Shown here one piece after another: positions 51,401-58,756 of a stretch of 64,000 bases of DNA (within the stretch, counting starts at the first letter, position 1; each line of letters begins with the position of its first letter). The stretch is from NCBI GenBank assembly GCA_947446975.1, contig CANFHM010000002.1:1-64000 (forward strand). The letters run 5' to 3'. The notes under the pieces are model-generated. The model was given only the letters and a program-made list of their open reading frames with translations. It was not told the DNA's origin and did not search any database. The stretch is from Microthrixaceae bacterium (GTDB lineage: Bacteria > Actinomycetota > Acidimicrobiia > Acidimicrobiales > Acidimicrobilacustridaceae). A program made the position numbers and the translations under genes.

Positions 51401-52855
51401 CGAACCATCGGTGGTGGCATCGATGGCCTTCGCGGCGTCGGTCCAGTACTGGGGGAGCGGATCGGGGAACTGGAGATCGGACTGGATGAGGCCACCCGTC
51501 CAGAGCGGGGGGAGGGCGAGAGCCGCGATCAGGATCAGCGCCGCGGCGAGCACTGGTCCGACCTGTGAGCGACGGGGCTGCGGCAGTCGGGCGGCGATGG
51601 CCGTGGTGGCGGGTCCGACGGCGGCGGCGAGGAGCGCCGCCAGTCCGAGCACGAGCAGTGGGAGGGCCCGCGACGAGTTGCGCAGGGCGAGGCCAGCTGC
51701 GGTCTTCGTGGTCTCCTTGATGATCGATCCGAACGGGGTGGGATCGTCGTAGGGGTAGGTGCCGAGTCCGGCGACGAGTCCGACCACGATGAGCACGAGG
51801 AAATAGGCGCGATAGCGCCAGCGCACGAGCATCGCGCCGAGCAGCCCGAGCGTGGGGAGGATGAACCCGACGACGAACATCAGCACGTTCTGCGTGTAGA
51901 GCGTGCTCGAACCCGTCCACTGCGACAGACCGTCGCGTCCGTAGAAGTACCAGTACCCGAGTCCGCGCAGCAGTTCGGATCCGGTGGAGGTCTCGGCGAC
52001 GGTCTTCACCGTCTCGGTCAGCTGCAGGATCGGGAGCCCGAACCGGCCCTGGACGCTGAGGCCGGCGACCCACCACAGCTGGGCGGGGATGGTGGCCACG
52101 CCCACCCGGACCACGGTGCGCAGGGCGTCGCGCAGACGGACCTCATGGGTCACCCAGATCATGTACGGCACGAGCAGCGCCGGTGCCACCAGCACGAACA
52201 CCACGGAACTGGCGTTGGTGCCCGACATCACCGTGATGATGAGGGCGATGAGGACCGGGGCCCTCCAGGTGCGTTCCTTCAGCGCCACGAACAGCAGGCC
52301 GATGATCCACGGGAGCGCCGACCAGGGCTGCAGGATGACCGAGGTGCGACCGAAGTAGGCGAGGATGTACGGGCTCAGCATGTAGACGAAGCCGCCCACC
52401 GCCACGCCCGGGCCTCGCAGGCCGAGGCGGCGCAGCATCCAGACCGTGCCGTACCCGGCGGCGAACAGGATGGTGCCGAACATGAGGCGCTCGGCGATCC
52501 ATGTGGGCACCCCGACGAATCGCATCAGCCAGTAGTAGGGACCGAGCGGGAACATGTAGCCGATGTTCTGGTGGACGACGGTGCCGCCGTTGACATGGGT
52601 GTTCCACATGAGCCAGGCACGGTCGAGCAGTCGTCCCGGATCGAGGTACAGGTAGGCCTTGGTGTCCGCCGAGATCCGGCCCGGTGATGACAGCAGCAGC
52701 GGGATGTACGCGACAGCTGCGAGGGTCAGGCCCAGCCAGCATCGACGGGCCCACCGGACGGTCCGCATGAGGCCTCCGTTGTCGTGATGGGTCGGGGATC
52801 CCGTTCCGGAGGGGGAGCCGTCCGCGTCGGCCGTCGATGGGTCGGTGGTGGTCAT
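48362..52855 (-). CDS. AftD-like alpha-(1->3)-arabinofuranosyltransferase homologue (DUF3367)
   Basis: This is 1,497 residues, within the range of mycobacterial AftD. The N-terminal GT-C part (about 1-440) begins with LLSSPGRISADTKAYLYLDPGRLLDRAWLMWN, where ADTK matches the catalytic loop region of DUF3367 enzymes. A long external part holds at least two discoidin-like carbohydrate-binding folds (ANAIDGDPRTAWIVGD and SSALDGDLATAWVTP), and helices return at the C-terminus. In mycobacteria AftD adds arabinofuranose to arabinan. Whether the glycan here is an arabinan is unknown. ATG 52855 is the likely start. Confidence 0.88.
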   Translation of the reverse strand: MTTTDPSTADADGSPSGTGSPTHHDNGGLMRTVRWARRCWLGLTLAAVAYIPLLLSSPGRISADTKAYLYLDPGRLLDRAWLMWNTHVNGGTVVHQNIGYMFPLGPYYWLMRFVGVPTWIAERLMFGTILFAAGYGTVWMLRRLGLRGPGVAVGGFVYMLSPYILAYFGRTSVILQPWSALPWIIGLLFVALKERTWRAPVLIALIITVMSGTNASSVVFVLVAPALLVPYMIWVTHEVRLRDALRTVVRVGVATIPAQLWWVAGLSVQGRFGLPILQLTETVKTVAETSTGSELLRGLGYWYFYGRDGLSQWTGSSTLYTQNVLMFVVGFILPTLGLLGAMLVRWRYRAYFLVLIVVGLVAGLGTYPYDDPTPFGSIIKETTKTAAGLALRNSSRALPLLVLGLAALLAAAVGPATTAIAARLPQPRRSQVGPVLAAALILIAALALPPLWTGGLIQSDLQFPDPLPQYWTDAAKAIDATTDGSRVLELPGTDFYAYRWGLTQDPITPGITDRPWVGRELTAYGTPPGVDLIRALDTPIQESVFQPGSVAPIARLLGASDVLLRMDTQYERYHAPRPADLWAQFGGDKGLPALGLAAPRTFGHPTPFLPDPRQPTVDEYELARSTTASPNPPLALYPVSGARSMVRAEPTAGSLLVWGDGSGLVNAAGAGLLDTSGAIVYASTIDTHPTLLPFLRAGQPSLLITDTNRRQGSRWGTTRENTGATEAAGSVPLRVDPRDTRLATFPGTDDSFHSVAEYGPDVADIRATRYGVDGAYSIGARPANAIDGDPRTAWIVGDSKEVVGDYLRIDYRHPITADHIDVAQLQGNRFITRLSVLLDGAVDTTVRLDDSSFVTPGQRIDLGGMRTFSTLSLRIDDASVTHLVSFSGVSDVGFKEVTVPGVTATEWIRVPSAGVATFGSPTSPVSFLFTRLRANPLEGYRQDPELHIARIFTSPRASGYLLRSTARVSGTAPSQRIDAFIGRPGTDQGYAAVDGDLYLFGDLGARPSSALDGDLATAWVTPFGPQIGSSFTIHQPSPTPIDHLRLSVIADGRHSIPTSLRLTADDGSVHLVDVPAISDSAEPGTIATVDIPVEPFTATSLDVAIAAERYVDTKDPFTARPHALPIAIAELGLPHVVGPVPAQLPSICRSGIMSVDGGDVPVRIVGSTADALARQPLEAVPCGDGVLALDTGDHTFSSTNGLDTGIDIDQTSLRSVVPGSTIPASAGPTAAASSSLPIIESDPTGRLSYRVTSTDGLTPYFLVLGQSLSDGWTARLRGGASLGAPTLIDGFANGWVIDPAVVGSSVVIDLEWKPQSSVTMALLISAFWLMLLLLVAGWSQLRRARRREHSVTVSDAPEPVADHLRWSARGSTVATVSAVVVSGALAAFIGGFAVGAAVTVLAAVAASRPGARAVLVAATLLSMVGVVGLYIVLQLRRHIPSGVEWVSGFMFAPQLTLIAVFCVVAESLLRLASRIRPKSHTSASAANQNNAGSQVTR

Positions 52856-52911
52856 GCGGCTCGCGGAGTTCCTAACGGAGGTGATCCGCGACGGGGCGGA
52901 TCGAAGGGGAT

Positions 52912-54900
52912 TCAACGTGGACAGGCGCCGTGCGGATCATCGAAGTTGGCGGCGGATCTCCAGTCGCCATCTTTCCATGGCGACGATGCGGGCGGGGAGA
53001 GTCCCAGCTCCACCGAGGCGTCCAGGATCGCCTGCGCCAGTCGGGCAGCACCCTCCTGGCACAGATGCCAGCCCTCGGGTTTGCGCAGCAGGACGGTGTG
53101 CCCCGAGTCGTCCACATAACTGCGTCCGTAGGTTCCATCGGGGAGCATGAGTGATCCGGTGACATCGGGGGCGTAGACCACGCCGGGATGGAGCGCCGGG
53201 AGTGATGCGATGAGTTCGTCGACCTTGTGGTCGTCGACGGTCTTCCAGACATGGGTGCCGCCGGGCAGCATCGGGAGCCAGAGGATCTTCGCTCCGCGGG
53301 CCGAGAGGATGTCGACGGCCTCACCGATGAGCCCGAGATAGGCGGCATCACCGTTCTCGTAGATGTATCGCATGTCCCATCCGCCGAGCATGACCACCAC
53401 GATCTGGGGGTCGACCCGGTCGATGAGACCCTTCCAGTCCTCGCGCCAGGCGAGGGGGAGGCTCAGGCCCACACCGGGGCCGGCGGCTCGTTCGATATGG
53501 CCGGTGCCCGCCGCATGGAAGGCCGCCTCGAGAGCGACCTGCTCATCGACCATGCCGGAATCCCCGAGCACCACGACTGCTCGCGGCGCCCCGGCCGCCG
53601 GGGTCTGGTCGGGGACGCCCTGGCCGGAGAATGCGCTGGTGTCGCCGATGGTGACATCGGCGAACGCCAGCTTCCCGGCCGGGGGACTGAGCGTGAGCAC
53701 GACCGCCAGCAGGATGGTGCAGAGGGCGAACGAGACTCCGGCGGTGAGCGCCGATCGACCGGTGGTGAACATGCGCCCCCGACGAACCGGCATCTCGAGC
53801 AGGCGGTACGAAAGGAGTGCGATGGCGATGGTGACGACCATCCGAAGGCCGAACAGCGGCCACGGGGACCAGCCGATCCGCTTCCGGTCGAGCACCAGGA
53901 ACACCGGCCAGTGGTAGAGGTACAGGCCGTACGAGATGAGCCCGGCCCATCGCAGCACCCGGTTCGAGAGCAGTGCGGTGACCACACCTCTTCTCGTGCC
54001 GGCGTAGATGATCACAGCGGTGCACAGTGCGTAGAGCGGGAACCCTCCTCGTGCCAGCCACTGGGAGGTCTCGCTCACCCGGTACCAGGCGAAGAACATG
54101 GCCCCGAGCGCGAGGAGCCCGACGAGGTCCACCGCCGCCGAGCGTGATGTGGTGTCGGAGCGGAGTCCGTCGTCCGACGCCGATCTGCGTCCCGACCACC
54201 AGATCGCCAGCAGGACACCGATGAGGAGCTCCGCGGCACGGGTGTCGGTGCCGTAGTACACACGGTCGGGCCCGTGGCGCAGCAGGATGCAGAGCCCGAC
54301 CGAGCAGACCGTCGCGATCGCGACGACCGAGGCGAGCAGGCGACGACCCCCGAAGCGCGTCAGCACGATGACGATCGGCGGGAAGAACAGGTAGAACTGC
54401 TCCTCGATGGCGAGACTCCAGAAATGCTGCAGGGGACTCGGCGCTGCGAACAGCGAGCCGTAGCTCGTGCCGGCGAAGTGGAAGCGCCAGTTGGCGACGT
54501 AACCGAGGGCCCCCAGCATGTCGAGACGCAGGTTCTGCACCTGTTCGGGGGTGCCGAGCCGCCAGAACACGACTCCAGTGATGGCGATCGTGACCACGGC
54601 GGCGGGGAGGAGTCGGCGGAACCGTCGGGTCCAGAACCCGCCGAGTCGGATCGAGCCTGCGGTGTCCCATTCGCGCACCAGCAGGTTCGTGATGAGGAAA
54701 CCCGACAGCGTGAAGAAGGTCGAGACGCCGAGGTACCCGCCCTTGGCCCAGTCGAACCCGGAGTGGAACAACAGCACGCCGATGACGGCGAGACCGCGGA
54801 GTCCGTCGAGCGCGGGAAGATGCGGCATCCGATGACGCTCGGCGGTGGTCGCAGCGGGCTCGAGCACGGCCCGACGGTACCAGTGGGCGTTCGGGGCCAC
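52912..54900 (-). CDS. Acyltransferase-3/SGNH fusion, OafA-like
   Basis: This 662-residue protein has an acyltransferase-3 domain (LDGLRGLAVIGVLLFHSGFDWAKGG, RRFRRLLPA, FWSLAIEEQFYLFFPP) and a C-terminal SGNH domain with VLGDSGMVDEQV. At the end the usual DG.H pair appears as EGWHLCQEG, with Glu for Asp, so this SGNH site may be altered. GTG 54900 has a GGAGGG site a little upstream. It lies 56 bases before the AftD-like gene on the same strand and is probably co-transcribed with it. Confidence 0.9.
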   Translation of the reverse strand: MAPNAHWYRRAVLEPAATTAERHRMPHLPALDGLRGLAVIGVLLFHSGFDWAKGGYLGVSTFFTLSGFLITNLLVREWDTAGSIRLGGFWTRRFRRLLPAAVVTIAITGVVFWRLGTPEQVQNLRLDMLGALGYVANWRFHFAGTSYGSLFAAPSPLQHFWSLAIEEQFYLFFPPIVIVLTRFGGRRLLASVVAIATVCSVGLCILLRHGPDRVYYGTDTRAAELLIGVLLAIWWSGRRSASDDGLRSDTTSRSAAVDLVGLLALGAMFFAWYRVSETSQWLARGGFPLYALCTAVIIYAGTRRGVVTALLSNRVLRWAGLISYGLYLYHWPVFLVLDRKRIGWSPWPLFGLRMVVTIAIALLSYRLLEMPVRRGRMFTTGRSALTAGVSFALCTILLAVVLTLSPPAGKLAFADVTIGDTSAFSGQGVPDQTPAAGAPRAVVVLGDSGMVDEQVALEAAFHAAGTGHIERAAGPGVGLSLPLAWREDWKGLIDRVDPQIVVVMLGGWDMRYIYENGDAAYLGLIGEAVDILSARGAKILWLPMLPGGTHVWKTVDDHKVDELIASLPALHPGVVYAPDVTGSLMLPDGTYGRSYVDDSGHTVLLRKPEGWHLCQEGAARLAQAILDASVELGLSPPASSPWKDGDWRSAANFDDPHGACPR

Positions 54901-54943
54901 GGGTCACGCCCTCCTGCAGGCAGGACACGCCCACCGAGGGCGC

Positions 54944-54953
54944 AACGTACGAT
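54944..54953. promoter_or_regulatory. Bidirectional promoter core (AACGTACGAT)
   Basis: TACGAT (54948-54953) serves the plus strand, with six bases before ATG 54960 and no ribosome site, a leaderless start. TACGTT on the minus strand (54949-54944) could serve the acyltransferase gene, whose GTG 54900 has a leader with GGAGGG. The two hexamers share the bases TA. Confidence 0.5.
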
Positions 54954-54959
54954 CTCGCC

Positions 54960-56174
54960 ATGGCATCGGCATCGGATGGGACGAACTCGGGCGACATGCA
55001 CTCGCTGCTGCTGCCGGATCCGGAACCCGCCGAGCAGCGGTTCACCATCATCAGCGTCGACGACCATCTCGTCGAGCCTCCCGCCATGTTCGAGGGCCGA
55101 CTGCCCGCTGCGCTCCAGAGCCGGGCGCCGAAGGTGATCGTCGATGATCGCGGGTTCGAGGTGTGGGAGTTCGAGGGACGTCGGTTCACCCAGGTCGGGA
55201 TGAACGCCGTGGCCGGGCGACAACAGTCGATGCGGAACCTCGAGCCGACCCGTTTCGCCGACATGCGTCGGGGCTGCTGGGACATCGAGGCGCGCATCGG
55301 CGATATGGATCTGAACGGGGTATGGGCCTCGCTCAACTTCCCGTCGATGATCACCGGCTTCTGCGGTCGGGTCTTCGCCGAGATTGACGACCGTGAGCTC
55401 GGCCTCGCCACGACCCGGGCCTGGAACGACTGGATGCACGACGAATGGTGGGGGCCGCATCCCGATCGGATCATCCCGATGGGCATCACCTATCTGGCCG
55501 ATCCGGAGCTCGCCGCCGCCGAGATCCGGCGGAACGCAGCGCGAGGTTTCGTCGCCGTGACGCTCCCCGAACGACCCCATCGTCTCGGGCTCCCGTCGCT
55601 GTTCACCGGGTACTGGGATCCCATCATCGAGGCCTGTGTCGAGACCGATACGGTCATCGCCCTCCATGTCGGGTCCTCGGGCGGCTACGAGAGCCCCGAA
55701 GCCGCTCCGGCGCTGCAGCTCGGCGCCACCATGTTCGGACAGCTCTCGCTGGCGGCCTGCGCCGAATGGTTGTGGTCCGGCTACCCGTTGCGGTATCCGA
55801 CGCTGAAGATCGCCATGTCCGAGGGTGGTATCGGTTGGGTGGCGATGCTGCTCGACCGCTTGGACAACCTCGTGGATCGATCCGGGTACGGGCTCGGCTG
55901 GGAGACCCGCCCCGCAGAGGTGCTGCAGCGGAACTTCTGGTTCTGCACCCTCGACGATCCCTCCACGATCACCACGCGCCATCGCATCGGGGTGGAGAAC
56001 ATCATGTTCGAGACCGACTATCCCCACGGTGACGGCACCTGGCCACACACCCAGCAGCTGGTGGCGGAGGTCTATGGTCATCTGCCGGTCGACGAGCTCC
56101 GGGCGATCCTGTGTGAGAACGCCGCCCGGGTGTTCCGTCACCCGCTCCCTCCCGTCGTGCTCCCCGCGTCGTGA
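54960..56174 (+). CDS. Amidohydrolase-2 family metal-dependent hydrolase
   Basis: This 404-residue TIM-barrel protein is similar to the 6914 gene: ISVDDHLVEPPAMFEGR at the N-terminus, LNFPSMITGFCGRVF, LHVGSSGGYESPEAAP and the late FETDYPHGDGTWPHTQ with the likely metal Asp. It probably cleaves or decarboxylates a ring intermediate. The start is leaderless (TACGAT six bases upstream). It precedes an acyl-CoA synthetase by 43 bases, suggesting that its acid product is activated to a CoA ester. Confidence 0.9.
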   Translation: MASASDGTNSGDMHSLLLPDPEPAEQRFTIISVDDHLVEPPAMFEGRLPAALQSRAPKVIVDDRGFEVWEFEGRRFTQVGMNAVAGRQQSMRNLEPTRFADMRRGCWDIEARIGDMDLNGVWASLNFPSMITGFCGRVFAEIDDRELGLATTRAWNDWMHDEWWGPHPDRIIPMGITYLADPELAAAEIRRNAARGFVAVTLPERPHRLGLPSLFTGYWDPIIEACVETDTVIALHVGSSGGYESPEAAPALQLGATMFGQLSLAACAEWLWSGYPLRYPTLKIAMSEGGIGWVAMLLDRLDNLVDRSGYGLGWETRPAEVLQRNFWFCTLDDPSTITTRHRIGVENIMFETDYPHGDGTWPHTQQLVAEVYGHLPVDELRAILCENAARVFRHPLPPVVLPAS

Positions 56175-56217
56175 ACGAGACACCCCCGGTGGAACCGGGA
56201 ACCGAAAGGCCCTGAAC

Positions 56218-57852
56218 GTGTCGAACTGGAACTTCGCCGATGTGTGGGATGCGATCACCGCACTGCAGCCCGACCTGCCCGCACTCGTGCGCGGCGAGGC
56301 CGTCACCAGCTGGCGGGAGTTCGAGCGGCGGAGCGCCTCGCTGGCCTCGGTGCTGCTGGCCTCCGGTCTGCAGCGGCAGGCGAGCGTCGCCTGCTACCTC
56401 CACAACAGCGCCGAGTACATGGAGACCCTCTACGCCTGCTTCAAGGCTTCACTCGTGCCGGTCAACACCAACTACCGCTATGTGTCCGATGAGCTGCGCT
56501 ATCTCTGGGTCGACGCCGAGGCCGAGGCGGTGGTGTTCCACGGCACGTTCGCCGATCGCATCGAGGAGCTGCGCGCAGCTGTCCCGGCGGTCCGTCTGTG
56601 GCTCTGGGTCGACGACGCCTCCGGGCCATGCCCCGGATGGGCGGTGCCCTATGAGCAGGCCCTCGCCGCCGCTGGTCCCGTGCCCGAGGTCGATCGCTCG
56701 GGCGACGATCTCTTCATGCTCTACACCGGCGGGACCACCGGACATCCCAAGGGCGTCATGTGGCGTCAGGACGATCTCTTCGCCGTCCTGAACCGCACCG
56801 CTTCTGTCCGCTACCCCGAGGAGGGCGGTGTGGACGACGTGGCCGCGACCCTTCCTCCCGTGGGCGAGTTGCGGGGAAGTGTCATCCCGGCTGCACCGCT
56901 CATGCACGGAACCGCGGCCTTCTCGGCCTTCGGCATGCTCGGCACCGGTGGCGTCGTGGTCCTGTGCGAGGGCACCCGGTTCGATGTCGTCGAACTGCTC
57001 GACACCATCTCCCGCCATCGGGTCACCGACCTCTCGATCGTCGGTGATGCCTTCGCCCGGCCGCTCCTCGATGCGCTCGACGCAGAGCCGACCCGCTGGG
57101 ACGTCTCGACGCTGCGGGTGATCCTCTCCTCGGGAGTCATGTGGTCGGCCCCGGTGAAGGAGGGTCTCATCGCCCATATGCCCGAGGCCCTGTGCGTCGA
57201 CACGCTCGGATCCTCCGAGGCCGTGGGCCTCGCCCGTTCGATCTCCTCATCGAAGCGCACCGCATCCACGGCCGGATTCAAGCTCGGTCCGGACGCCCGG
57301 GTCATCCGGGACGACGGCACCCCGGTGGAGCCGGGCTCCGGTGAGATCGGGCTCGTCGCCATCGGCGGACGCGGCCCGATCGGGTACCGCGGCGATCCCG
57401 AGAAGACCGCCCGGACCTTCCGCGTCATCGGCGATCGGCGCTGGATCACCCCCGGTGACAACGCCACGGTCGATGCCGACGGCACCATCCGGCTCCTCGG
57501 TCGGGGTTCGAGCTGCATCAACACCGGCGGCGAGAAGGTGTTCCCCGAGGAGGTCGAGGAGGGGTTGAAGCTCGATCCGTCCGTCGCCGATGCTGTGGTG
57601 GTCGGCGTACCCCATCCGCGTTTCGGGGAGATGGTGGTGGCCGTGGTGGAACCGAGTTGGGGTTCCGAGCCGTCCGAGGGTGCGCTCCTGGCGGCGCTGG
57701 GCGACCGTCTCGCGGCCTACAAGGTGCCACGGCACATCTTCGTGGTCCCGTCGCTGGGGCGCGGTCCGAACGGCAAGATCGATCAGCGTCGCTGGCGCAC
57801 CGAAGCCGCCGAGCGTGTGGCGGAGCGGACTGAGGCCTCCGATGGCCGCTGA
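56218..57852 (+). CDS. Acyl-CoA synthetase (AMP-forming ligase)
   Basis: This 544-residue ANL-superfamily enzyme has the P-loop YTGGTTGHPKGVMW, an A5-like segment LGSSEAVGL, GYRGDPEKTARTF, the hinge region LLGRGSSCINTGGEKVFPEEVEE and the C-terminal lysine in GPNGKIDQRRW. It activates a carboxylic acid to its CoA ester, with chain length or ring specificity unknown. The ORF-track start (55825) lies within the amidohydrolase gene; GTG 56218 (SNWNFADVWDAI) follows AAAGG and starts at the conserved region. It pairs with the upstream amidohydrolase. Confidence 0.92.
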   Translation: MSNWNFADVWDAITALQPDLPALVRGEAVTSWREFERRSASLASVLLASGLQRQASVACYLHNSAEYMETLYACFKASLVPVNTNYRYVSDELRYLWVDAEAEAVVFHGTFADRIEELRAAVPAVRLWLWVDDASGPCPGWAVPYEQALAAAGPVPEVDRSGDDLFMLYTGGTTGHPKGVMWRQDDLFAVLNRTASVRYPEEGGVDDVAATLPPVGELRGSVIPAAPLMHGTAAFSAFGMLGTGGVVVLCEGTRFDVVELLDTISRHRVTDLSIVGDAFARPLLDALDAEPTRWDVSTLRVILSSGVMWSAPVKEGLIAHMPEALCVDTLGSSEAVGLARSISSSKRTASTAGFKLGPDARVIRDDGTPVEPGSGEIGLVAIGGRGPIGYRGDPEKTARTFRVIGDRRWITPGDNATVDADGTIRLLGRGSSCINTGGEKVFPEEVEEGLKLDPSVADAVVVGVPHPRFGEMVVAVVEPSWGSEPSEGALLAALGDRLAAYKVPRHIFVVPSLGRGPNGKIDQRRWRTEAAERVAERTEASDGR

Positions 57853-57873
57853 TCCGACAGCCGGGGCGATCGG

Positions 57874-58734
57874 ATGGTGCGAGACATGATGACCCGTCGT
57901 CGTTCCGAGCCCGATGTGTGGAACCCGCGCGTCGACCGTTGGACGGCCCGCACACAGCTCCCGCTCGATCTCTTTGCGTTGTCCACGATCTGGCTGAGCT
58001 TCGTGCCGATCACGGCGATGCTGAGGTTCAGTTCGTACCGCGGACTCTGGATCTCTGCCCGCATCGGTCTCTCGGTCGTCTTCGCCCTCGACATCGGCAT
58101 CCGGTCGTGGCTGTCCGGTCGACCCGGTCGGTATCTCATCACCCATCCGTTCGGGGTGCTGGCAGCGCTCGTCCCTCCCTTCCGCCTGGTGTTCAGTCTC
58201 CGACTGCTGCGATCGATGTTCCGTCGGGGGAGCCTCGGGAGATTCCTCGCAGTGGCGCTCCTGCTCGTCATCAACGGGGCCCTTCTCGTGGTGGTGTTCG
58301 AGAGCGGCGCCAAGGGGGCCAGCATCACGAGCTTCCCGATCGCCCTGTGGTGGACCGCCTGCACCGTCTCCACCGTCGGCTACGGCGATTACACGCCGGT
58401 CACCGTCGCCGGTCGGATCGTGGCGGTCTGCATCATGGCGGTCGGACTCACCACGGTCGCGGTGGTCACCGCCCAGATCGCGGCGAGCTTCTCCGAGCAG
58501 GCGGCCGCTCGACGCTCGGCAGCGTCTGAGGGCGACTCCACGGCTGGGGACGCGGCGGGCGGTGCCGGCTCCGGTCCGGACGCCGCTGCGGCCGGGGAGA
58601 CGTCCGGTGACTCCTCCGCCAGCTCGTTCGGTGACGCACCCGGCGACACCGGCACCGCCCATGAGCGCCATCTCGCCCTGGTCGATCGACTGCAGCGGAT
58701 CGAGGCGATGCTCCTGTCCCAGGAGCGCACCTGA
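57874..58734 (+). CDS. Voltage-gated-like potassium channel
   Basis: This 286-residue protein has an N-terminal voltage-sensor-like helix bundle (about 30-145, with the basic helix RLVFSLRLLRSMFRR resembling S4), the pore loop with selectivity filter TVGYGD (167-172), the pore helix after it, and a low-complexity cytoplasmic tail (Gly/Ala/Ser/Asp-rich) ending in a short coiled coil (HLALVDRLQRIEAMLLSQ) that could tetramerise. It conducts K+. ATG 57886 or 57889 are alternative starts. It follows the acyl-CoA synthetase gene by 21 bases; this is probably not a functional link. Confidence 0.9.
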   Translation: MVRDMMTRRRSEPDVWNPRVDRWTARTQLPLDLFALSTIWLSFVPITAMLRFSSYRGLWISARIGLSVVFALDIGIRSWLSGRPGRYLITHPFGVLAALVPPFRLVFSLRLLRSMFRRGSLGRFLAVALLLVINGALLVVVFESGAKGASITSFPIALWWTACTVSTVGYGDYTPVTVAGRIVAVCIMAVGLTTVAVVTAQIAASFSEQAAARRSAASEGDSTAGDAAGGAGSGPDAAAAGETSGDSSASSFGDAPGDTGTAHERHLALVDRLQRIEAMLLSQERT

Positions 58735-58756
58735 GCAGTCGGTGGGTGTGGCTCAG
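58731..58756. terminator. Convergent-gene hairpin containing both stop codons
   Basis: CTGAGC (58731-58736) and GCTCAG (58751-58756) form a 6-bp stem with a 14-base loop. The channel stop TGA is in the left arm and the opposite gene's stop (TCA on this strand) in the right arm. Confidence 0.5.

Noticed and set aside
49646-51568. 640-residue plus-strand ORF
   Set aside because: It is the antisense shadow within the AftD-like gene and has no domain pattern.
54360-56306. 648-residue minus-strand ORF
   Set aside because: It is a shadow of the amidohydrolase running into an out-of-frame part of the acyltransferase gene.
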